Positions 41,463-47,623 of a stretch of 64,000 nt of DNA are shown here, piece after piece. Position 1 is the stretch's first letter, and each line of letters begins with the position of its first letter. Source of the DNA: Bariatricus massiliensis. Lineage in GTDB: Bacteria > Bacillota > Clostridia > Lachnospirales > Lachnospiraceae. The DNA is taken from positions 1,083,465 through 1,147,464 of the forward strand of contig NZ_LT574837.1 of the NCBI RefSeq assembly GCF_900086725.1. Reading direction: 5' to 3'. The notes below the pieces were generated by a model. That model ran no database searches and was not told the origin of the DNA. It saw only the letters and a program-made list of their open reading frames with translations. Both the position numbers and the translations under genes were made by a program.

Positions 41463-43697
41463 TTATGAAGAACATACCTCACATTCTTCGACCTCCAGAC
41501 TCTTACTCCTGATATAATAGATTGTCTTTACGCCCTGCTCCCAAGCCAAAATATATAGATTCAATACCTTTCGGAAGGTATACTCGTTGGTGATATAGAG
41601 ATTCATGCTCTGTGCCTGATCGATGTGGCGCTGCCGGATGCCGCAAGCTCTCACCGACCATGTCTGGTCTATATAATGGGCGTTCTTATAATACCAGAAC
41701 GTATCCATAGACAGCTCCGGCGCTACACGAGGGATGAGCCCATTCTTCTTTTCCTCCAGATAGTACCTGTTCATGACCGGGTCAAGCCCTGCGGTCGTCC
41801 CCGCGATAATACTGGTACTGCTTGTCGGCGCGGCTGCCAGCAGGTATCCGTTTCGAAGTCCATTGCGTGCCACCCTTTTGCGCAATTCTTCCCAGCGCCC
41901 TTCTGTCAGTCCTCTCTTTTTAAAATAAGCGCCGGTCTGCCAGTCACTTCCTTCAAAATATGCATAGCACCCCTTTTCTGCCGCAATTTGCGAGCTGGCT
42001 TCAATTGTGGCATAGTGAATGTCCGCAAATACCTTTTCCGCAAGCTCCAAATGCTCAGGACTTTCCCATGCCACACCTTTTTTAGCCAGCATATGGTGGT
42101 ATCCGCTGACGCCAAGACCGACAGGGCGGTAGCTTTGATTGTTTATTTTTGCATAAGGCACTGGGAAAAAATTCAAATCGATTACATTGTCCAGCGCTCT
42201 GACAGCACTAGCAGTAATGTCCTTTATTTCCCCGCTGTCCTCCACCTCTATTCGGCCAAGTGATAAGCTGGCAAGGTTGCACACAACAAATTCACCGGGC
42301 TTTGTCACTGTCACAACAACGGTCTCGCCGTCCACCGTTTCTATCCTCTGCTCTATCAGCTCTATAGCGTTCATATTCTGCGCTATCTCCGTACATAGAT
42401 TACTGCAGTAGATCATTCCCTTGTGCTGATTCGGATTCATGCGGTTCACATGGTCCCGGTTAAATGTAAACGGCGTTCCGGTCTCCACAGCACTTTTTAT
42501 AACCAAGCGGATGATATCTTTGATTGGAATCACTCTCTTATTGATTCGTTCATCTTTCACACAGTCCAGATATTTTTCTTTCCATTCTGTGCCAAAGCAG
42601 TCCTCCAGCGCATATCCTTTTACTGTCAGTATCTCGTGGGGACACATAAGATACCAGTCCCCTTCTATATTATCCTTTGCCTGCTCCCAAAAGTAATCCG
42701 GATAACAGACTGCCGGGAACACATCGTGGGCTTTTAGGCGGTCATCTCCATTATTGGTTCTAAGATTGAGAAACTCCGGCAGATCCCGGTGCCACACGTC
42801 CAGATAGACGGCTACCGCCCCTTGACGCATCCCTAGCTGATCCACCGCCACTGCAGTGTCGTTGGCAAGGCGTATCCAGCGTATCACGCCTCCGGCAGCC
42901 CCTTCGAACCCGCGGATGGCACTGCCGCTGGCCCTTACTTTTCCAAAATACATCCCCATACCGCCTCCGAATTTGCTGACTTTGGCAAAGTTGTCAACGC
43001 TCCGGTAAATGCCGTCCAGATTGTCGGGAACCGTGTCAATAAAGCAGGAGGACAGCTGGTGGTAAGGCTTTCTCGCGTTGGACATGGTAGGAGTCGCCAT
43101 CGTCACTTTCAACTGGCTCAGCATATCATAGAACCGCTTCACCCACTCCGCCCGGTTATTCCTCTCCTTCATTGCCAAGTGCATGGCAATGCCCAAGAAC
43201 ATTTCTTGTGGAGTCTCCATCTGAATCCCGTTTTTTGTGCGTATAATATAACGCTCCAGCACGAGCTTTAATCCGGCATAGTTAAATAAATCATTACGTG
43301 CGTCCCTCATGTAGGACGCAAAGGTACCAATCTCCTCTTTTGTATAATTTTCTAATATATAGCTTCCGTACAGACCCTCGCTGGTCAGATATACTAATTT
43401 TTCGTAAAAGCTATGAATAGAGAGACGGTGCAGATTGCCCTCCAATACGCGTGTAAATTGAAACATCAATAATCTGGCCGCTATCATCTCCCACTGTGGT
43501 GCTTCCTGCGTGGTAAGCTCCGCGGCCGCACGCACGAGCATGTCCAATTTTTCTTCTTCATTGACTCCCGGTCTTTGCAGCGCCCGGTATTTTGTCCAAA
43601 GCTTTTGCAGATTATATTCTTCTCCGGTAAAATTTTTCTTTATCTGGGCCAGCGTCTCCAAAAACCCGCACATCTCTTCAAAATATTGTTCTTCCAT
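41463..43697 (-). CDS. nrdA: Ribonucleoside-diphosphate reductase alpha subunit
   Basis: The 744-residue class I R1 subunit converts NDPs to dNDPs. Active-site features: PYHQLSSCF (first Cys), IYCSNLCTEI (Asn, radical Cys and Glu), VVCNLASLS (second Cys), and the C-terminal relay CEVCSS. Tyrosine pairs NRYYLEEK and TYxY elements are present. An ATP-cone is not evident at the N-terminus, so overall activity control is uncertain. Expression is predicted to be under NrdR (see 43712-43765). A GGGGA site precedes the ATG. Confidence 0.95.
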   Translation of the reverse strand: MEEQYFEEMCGFLETLAQIKKNFTGEEYNLQKLWTKYRALQRPGVNEEEKLDMLVRAAAELTTQEAPQWEMIAARLLMFQFTRVLEGNLHRLSIHSFYEKLVYLTSEGLYGSYILENYTKEEIGTFASYMRDARNDLFNYAGLKLVLERYIIRTKNGIQMETPQEMFLGIAMHLAMKERNNRAEWVKRFYDMLSQLKVTMATPTMSNARKPYHQLSSCFIDTVPDNLDGIYRSVDNFAKVSKFGGGMGMYFGKVRASGSAIRGFEGAAGGVIRWIRLANDTAVAVDQLGMRQGAVAVYLDVWHRDLPEFLNLRTNNGDDRLKAHDVFPAVCYPDYFWEQAKDNIEGDWYLMCPHEILTVKGYALEDCFGTEWKEKYLDCVKDERINKRVIPIKDIIRLVIKSAVETGTPFTFNRDHVNRMNPNQHKGMIYCSNLCTEIAQNMNAIELIEQRIETVDGETVVVTVTKPGEFVVCNLASLSLGRIEVEDSGEIKDITASAVRALDNVIDLNFFPVPYAKINNQSYRPVGLGVSGYHHMLAKKGVAWESPEHLELAEKVFADIHYATIEASSQIAAEKGCYAYFEGSDWQTGAYFKKRGLTEGRWEELRKRVARNGLRNGYLLAAAPTSSTSIIAGTTAGLDPVMNRYYLEEKKNGLIPRVAPELSMDTFWYYKNAHYIDQTWSVRACGIRQRHIDQAQSMNLYITNEYTFRKVLNLYILAWEQGVKTIYYIRSKSLEVEECEVCSS

Positions 43698-43711
43698 ATT
43701 CCCAATCCCCT

Positions 43712-43765
43712 ATACTAGTAATTGTATTACCAAAACATATTAACACAACATATTGTTCTATTCAA
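43712..43765 (-). promoter_or_regulatory. NrdR-controlled promoter of nrdA-nrdB
   Basis: TTGAAT (43765-43760) and TAATAT (43742-43737) are 17 bases apart. Box 1 (43758-43743) matches the NrdR consensus acaCwAtATaTwGtgt at 13 of 16 positions and fills the spacer; box 2 (43727-43712) matches at 11 of 16. Box starts are 31 bases apart (15-base gap), the known NrdR arrangement. This predicts repression when NTP/dATP levels are high. Confidence 0.75.
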
Positions 43766-43796
43766 TATTATTTTTATTCGCATAAGAAATAAAAAA

Positions 43797-43831
43797 AGAA
43801 GCCCTGATATTATGAAATATCACAGCCTCTT
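43797..43831 (-). terminator. Terminator of the DUF1858-type gene
   Basis: A 15-bp stem with three mismatches ending in GCTTCTTTTTTT on the minus strand follows the stop by about 20 bases. Confidence 0.65.
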
Positions 43832-43850
43832 GATTTATCATATGCATAAC

Positions 43851-44054
43851 CTATGCATTTAAGAAAGCATTGATTTTCTCGACCAACAGCTCTGCGTCCA
43901 TTCCATGAACCATAGCTGCTTCTTCCAATGTTTCCATCTGTGCTCCCGGTCAGCCCAGACAATGCATTCCTACTTCCATAAGAATCGGAGCTGCATCTGG
44001 TGCGGTAGCAAGCAATTCACCAATAGACATTGTCTTATCTACTTTTACTGCCAT
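43851..44054 (-). CDS. DUF1858-type redox protein with in-frame TGA, candidate selenoprotein (CxxU)
   Basis: Reading through TGA at 43952-43950 gives 67 residues: MAVKVDKTMSIGELL at the start, GMHCLG-U-PGAQME in the middle, and INAFLNA at the end. The family (HCP-associated redox disulfide/DUF1858) normally has CLGC at this spot, so TGA replaces the second Cys of CxxC. Coding quality continues unbroken on both sides. A weak hairpin (CAGATG-GAAA-CATTG, 43940-43926) starts 10 bases after the TGA with a G-led apical loop, a bacterial SECIS-like geometry. Strong AAAGGAGG site and own promoter. Selenocysteine insertion is inferred; a nonsense mutation remains possible. Confidence 0.65.
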
Positions 44055-44088
44055 TATTACTCCTCCTTTGTTATTTGACATGTTCATT

Positions 44089-44117
44089 ATTATAATACCT
44101 CTTTTTTGAATTAGCAA
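44089..44117 (-). promoter_or_regulatory. Promoter of the DUF1858-type gene
   Basis: TTGCTA (44117-44112) and TATAAT (44094-44089) with 17-base spacing lie 35 bases before the ATG. Confidence 0.65.
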
Positions 44118-44341
44118 CCGCAAAAACTATAAAATAAATATGTCAGTTATTATTTTTATATGTTTTTCTTATATTCATGTAAAATTACTTGAATTAACTA
44201 GTCAATTTGATGTTAATTTAGATTACTTATATGTCAACAACTTTCTTTCCATCTTTCGACAAATTTCTATTTTTATGTGTTCTGTCCAAAACGTTTGTTC
44301 TTTTTTTGAGGTGAGTAATCCCCCAAAAACGTATGTTTTTG

Positions 44342-44412
44342 TGTGGATAACGTGGATAACTTTTTGATAATGGCGATTTTTCCACGTTTTTTTCATAATT
44401 TAGTGTGGATAA
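44342..44412. promoter_or_regulatory. DnaA-box cluster in an AT-rich gene-free region
   Basis: TGTGGATAA occurs at 44342-44350 and 44404-44412, each the complement of the DnaA box TTATCCACA; CGTGGATAA lies at 44351-44359, directly after the first. The 514-base gap (44055-44568) also holds the DUF1858 promoter and is otherwise gene-free. The boxes lie upstream of the DUF1858-nrd block, whose expression DnaA may control; three boxes do not by themselves prove an origin. Confidence 0.6.
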
Positions 44413-44568
44413 CCTTCATAACTATATTTTACCATATTATACCAATTTTTACTTTTTTGTACATTTTGCCTATATATTTCGACATTATTTTTTACACATA
44501 AAAAATCCGGGATAAGATTCCCGGATTTTCTTGTCTGACATTTCAAACATTTGTGAAAACACCTTCTG

Positions 44569-45498
44569 CTAAAGTACTCTTCGGACCGCCACTATCGTTG
44601 TATAGGCTGCCGGTGAGATGCCAATTCCCTGAGCCGGATTCATTGCATTGACAATTTGTCCGTCACCCATATAAATTCCTACGTGGCCATCGTAACAAAC
44701 GATGTCACCCGGAATCGCCTGTTCGTAGCTAACTGCAACTCCTGCACTTCTCTGTTCATAAGATGTCCTCGGCATGCTGACTCCGAAGTGTGCAAATACT
44801 GATTGCACGAAACCGGAACAGTCTGCGCCGTTTGTCAAACTAGTACCTCCCCACACATAGGGGTTTCCTATGAATTGACAGGCATAATCTACGATAGCCT
44901 GTCCACTTCCGGCTTTTTCTCTTGCCTCTGCTTCTGCCGCTGCTCTTGCCTCTGCTTCCGCCTGCGCTTGTGCTTCTGCCTCTGCCTGAAGCCTTGCTTC
45001 TTCCTGCTCCTTGGACTCGGCATAAGTGAATACTTCTTCTTTCCCTTCGCTCTTGGCCTCATTTACCAGATTCACAGCGAACTCTTCCGCCGCCCCTCCG
45101 GTTGTAATGAACTCAGTCTTTACATATCCGGTGACTTCTCCCGACCGAATCGGTGTCCATTCACCGACGGGGCCTGTAATCTTGGCCGCATACCCGGGGT
45201 AAAGTTTTCCTACCCATTCACTTTCTTTCGTTGGCTCGCTTCTTATATATAAGTAGCTAGTGACATTGGCAAATGCCATATCTAAATACTCGCCCTTGTT
45301 AGTCGGCACCAAATAATCTTCTACTTTGATTTCTTTATTTTGTGAATAACAATCATTCAATACCGCTTCAATTCCAACTCCCGGCATAGTATCGGATACA
45401 GATGTATTTGAATCCGCCGCTGCCGCCGGTATCCCCGGAATTGCTACTGCTCCTAATAGTGTAACCAGGAACAATCCTTTCCTAAGATTTGAATGCAT
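44569..45498 (-). CDS. Secreted NlpC/P60 endopeptidase with SH3 domain
   Basis: The 309-residue protein has a signal peptide (about residues 1-28), an SH3-like domain (YLYIRSEPTKESEWVGKLYPG near residues 81-101), an Ala/Glu/Gln-rich helical spacer (about 155-200), and an NlpC/P60 domain. Catalytic Cys is in GADCSGF and His in DGHVGIYMG; the third position reads IVNAMNP (Asn where His is usual). It cleaves stem peptide bonds in peptidoglycan. AAAGGAGG precedes the ATG. The promoter and a WalR-type box are visible, as for wall hydrolases in Firmicutes. Confidence 0.9.
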   Translation of the reverse strand: MHSNLRKGLFLVTLLGAVAIPGIPAAAADSNTSVSDTMPGVGIEAVLNDCYSQNKEIKVEDYLVPTNKGEYLDMAFANVTSYLYIRSEPTKESEWVGKLYPGYAAKITGPVGEWTPIRSGEVTGYVKTEFITTGGAAEEFAVNLVNEAKSEGKEEVFTYAESKEQEEARLQAEAEAQAQAEAEARAAAEAEAREKAGSGQAIVDYACQFIGNPYVWGGTSLTNGADCSGFVQSVFAHFGVSMPRTSYEQRSAGVAVSYEQAIPGDIVCYDGHVGIYMGDGQIVNAMNPAQGIGISPAAYTTIVAVRRVL

Positions 45499-45536
45499 AA
45501 ATCTCCCTCCTTTATGTATTCTTATCTTTTGTAATT

Positions 45537-45553
45537 GTTACAGAATTGTTACA
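45537..45553 (-). promoter_or_regulatory. WalR-type box in the leader of the NlpC/P60 gene
   Basis: TGTAAC-AATTC-TGTAAC on the minus strand is an exact match to the WalR (YycF) site TGTWAH-N5-TGTWAH. It lies just downstream of the predicted transcription start, about 40 bases before the gene; further TGTAACAATT copies lie at 45663-45687 with a 4-base gap. Confidence 0.65.
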
Positions 45554-45567
45554 TATGTTACGGTGAT

Positions 45568-45596
45568 ATTATATCAATCAAATATGTCTTTGTCAA
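45568..45596 (-). promoter_or_regulatory. Consensus promoter of the NlpC/P60 gene
   Basis: TTGACA (45596-45591) and TATAAT (45573-45568) with exactly 17 bases between, on the minus strand. Confidence 0.8.
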
Positions 45597-45757
45597 GCAT
45601 AATGCCTTTATTTTCGTTCGCCATAATGTTTCATATGGTTATATTTTTCGTCATTTGTGTGTTGTAATTGTTACAAATTGTTACAACTTCTTTTAACAGT
45701 ATTGGCAATTCTCCATATTTTATTCATTTTCTTTCAAATAAAAATTTTGAAATCCTA

Positions 45758-45810
45758 TTGACAATTCAAATATTTTGTACTATATTGATTTTAATAACTA
45801 TTACTATTAT
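45758..45810 (+). promoter_or_regulatory. Promoter and probable auto-operator of perR
   Basis: TTGACA (45758-45763) and TATATT (45781-45786) are 17 bases apart. Downstream lies TAACTATTACTATTATT (about 45795-45811), which shares TAAC-W-ATTACTA-WW-ATT with the rubrerythrin operator at 46311-46327. Confidence 0.6.
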
Positions 45811-45826
45811 TGAAAGGAGGACTTCA

Positions 45827-46216
45827 GTGGCTACTTTAAAATACAGCAGGCAACGCGAGGCAATCAAGGAATATTTGGCTTCGACTACGTCCCATCCTAC
45901 TGCGGATACCGTATATATGCATGTTAAGACAGAATTTCCTAACATCAGCCTTGGCACCGTATACCGCAACTTGAATCTGCTGGCTGATTTAGGTGAGGCA
46001 GTAAAAATTACGACTCCTGACGGCGGAGACCGGTTCGATGCGCAGACAATTCCTCATTATCACTTTTATTGTAAAGACTGCGGAAGTGTAATCGACATGG
46101 ATTTCAATAATATAGAAGAAATCAATGAACTCGCTTCCCAGAATTTTGATGGTAGAATAGAATCACACACTATTCTGTTCTACGGAACATGCGGAGAATG
46201 TTTAACACGTTCGTGA
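45827..46216 (+). CDS. perR: Fur-family peroxide regulator PerR
   Basis: The 129-residue protein has the Fur winged-helix domain (TYMHVKTEFPNISLGTVYRNL, here split by length; residues about 28-48) and metal sites: zinc CKDC and CGEC, and the PerR-type regulatory ligands Asp in RFDA, His in HYHF, and Asp in SVIDMD. These Asp positions favour PerR over Fur. GTG at 45827 follows AAAGGAGG by 7 bases; the earlier in-frame ATG is not preceded by a site. It lies directly before two rubrerythrin genes, its likely targets. Confidence 0.87.
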   Translation: MATLKYSRQREAIKEYLASTTSHPTADTVYMHVKTEFPNISLGTVYRNLNLLADLGEAVKITTPDGGDRFDAQTIPHYHFYCKDCGSVIDMDFNNIEEINELASQNFDGRIESHTILFYGTCGECLTRS

Positions 46217-46274
46217 CACAAAACGGTAAAGAAAAAGAAAAAACAGTAATAATGAAAAAACTTTTTAATAACTG

Positions 46275-46329
46275 TTGACAACCAAGAAAAAATATGATAA
46301 TTTAATATCAGTAACAATTACTAATATTA
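46275..46329 (+). promoter_or_regulatory. Promoter and probable PerR operator of the rubrerythrin genes
   Basis: TTGACA (46275-46280) and TAATTT (46298-46303) with 17-base spacing. A 27-base imperfect palindrome (46303-46329) overlapping the start shares TAAC-W-ATTACTA-WW-ATT with the perR leader. Confidence 0.65.
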
Positions 46330-46368
46330 AAAACAATAAATTAAATAAAGAAAAGGAGATTTAAAACT

Positions 46369-46911
46369 ATGAAAAAATTTGTATGTACAGTATGTGGTTA
46401 TGTTCATGAAGGAGAGGCAGCACCGGCTGAATGTCCAATCTGTAAAGCACCGGCTGAAAAGTTCAAAGAGCAGACAGGTGAGAGAGAATGGGCTGCAGAG
46501 CATGTTGTGGGCGTAGCACAGGGTGTAAGTGAAGATATCATCGCTGATTTAAGAGCTAATTTTGAAGGAGAATGTTCTGAAGTTGGTATGTATCTTGCAA
46601 TGGCAAGAGTGGCACACAGAGAAGGATATCCGGAAATCGGCTTATACTGGGAAAAGGCTGCATACGAAGAGGCAGAGCATGCATCTAAATTCGCAGAGCT
46701 CCTTGGAGAAGTTGTAACAGACAGCACAAAGAAGAATCTTGAGATGAGAGTTGACGCTGAAAACGGCGCAACAGCTGGTAAGTTCGACCTTGCAAAACGT
46801 GCAAAAGCTGCTAACCTTGACGCAATCCATGATACTGTTCATGAAATGGCAAGAGACGAAGCTCGTCACGGAAAAGCTTTCGAAGGACTTCTTAAGAGAT
46901 ACTTCGGCTAA
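46369..46911 (+). CDS. Reverse rubrerythrin (N-terminal rubredoxin domain)
   Basis: The 180-residue protein starts with a rubredoxin Fe(Cys)4 module (CTVCGY near residue 6 and CPICKAP near residue 22), followed by a ferritin-like diiron domain (EGECSEVGMYLAMARVA; YEEAEHASKF; EMARDEARHG). This domain order defines reverse rubrerythrins, peroxide-reducing enzymes of anaerobes such as Clostridium. An AAAAGGAGA site lies before the ATG. It is the first of two rubrerythrins behind a PerR-like operator, giving an H2O2/O2 defence pair. Confidence 0.92.
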   Translation: MKKFVCTVCGYVHEGEAAPAECPICKAPAEKFKEQTGEREWAAEHVVGVAQGVSEDIIADLRANFEGECSEVGMYLAMARVAHREGYPEIGLYWEKAAYEEAEHASKFAELLGEVVTDSTKKNLEMRVDAENGATAGKFDLAKRAKAANLDAIHDTVHEMARDEARHGKAFEGLLKRYFG

Positions 46912-47026
46912 GATTTGTAAAATATAGTTATAGAAGCAATTAGACTTAGAATTGGGACTGGGAAAGTGTAATCTTACCTCGTCCCAATTTTCTAAAAATA
47001 CATCAGATAAAATGGAGGATTTAATT

Positions 47027-47563
47027 ATGTCAAAATATGCAGGAACAAAGACTGAAAAAAATTTAATGGATGCTTTTGCCGGTGAATCACAGGCTCGTAA
47101 TAAGTATACGTACTATGCGTCAGCAGCTAAAAAAGCAGGTTTCGTACAGATGTCAAACATTTTTGAAGAGACAGCTAATCAAGAAAAAGAGCATGCTAAG
47201 ATGTGGTTCAAAGAATTCCACGGAATCGGTGATGTTGCAGAGAATCTTGAAGATGCCGCAGCCGGTGAGAATTACGAATGGACAGATATGTACAAACGTA
47301 TGTCTGAAGAAGCTAAAGAAGAAGGTTTTGACGAATTAGCTAAAAAGTTCGCTCTTGTTGCAGAGGTAGAAGCTTCTCATGAAAAACGCTATCTCAAATT
47401 ATTAGAGAGCTTCCGCGCAGGACAAACTTTTAAGGATAACGCTCCTCTGGGATGGAAGTGCAACAACTGTGGATATATCTACAGTGGAAACGAAGCTCCT
47501 GAAGTATGCCCGGTATGTGCTCATCCGAAGGCTTATTTTGAGAGAAAGGCTGAGAACTATTAA
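47027..47563 (+). CDS. rbr: Rubrerythrin (C-terminal rubredoxin domain)
   Basis: The 178-residue protein begins MSKYAGTKTEKNLMDAFAGE and has the diiron four-helix ligands (GESQARNKYTYYA; FEETANQEKEHAKM; VAEVEASHEKRYL), then a C-terminal rubredoxin domain (WKCNNCGYIYSG; CPVCAHPKA). This is classical rubrerythrin, an NADH-linked peroxidase. ATG at 47027 follows GGAGG by 8 bases; the longer frame is not used. It lies 115 bases after the reverse rubrerythrin, probably transcribed together. Confidence 0.95.
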   Translation: MSKYAGTKTEKNLMDAFAGESQARNKYTYYASAAKKAGFVQMSNIFEETANQEKEHAKMWFKEFHGIGDVAENLEDAAAGENYEWTDMYKRMSEEAKEEGFDELAKKFALVAEVEASHEKRYLKLLESFRAGQTFKDNAPLGWKCNNCGYIYSGNEAPEVCPVCAHPKAYFERKAENY

Positions 47564-47581
47564 GATTTGTAACGAATAATG

Positions 47582-47616
47582 AACGAGCAGGCGGGAAAAG
47601 AATCCGCCTGCTCGTT
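47582..47616. terminator. Terminator after the rubrerythrins
   Basis: An 11-bp perfect stem CGAGCAGGCGG (47584-47594) with CCGCCTGCTCG (47604-47614), then TTTTGTTTTTT; it serves both the rubrerythrin genes and the convergent kinase gene. Confidence 0.9.
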
Positions 47617-47623
47617 TTGTTTT

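Noticed and set aside
44140..44367. 75-residue plus-strand open frame before the DnaA boxes
   Set aside because: AT-rich, no ribosome site, no domain; likely chance.
44140..44412. Chromosomal replication origin
   Set aside because: DnaA boxes are present, but dnaA, dnaN and the usual origin genes are absent from the flanks; only a regulatory or titration role can be supported.
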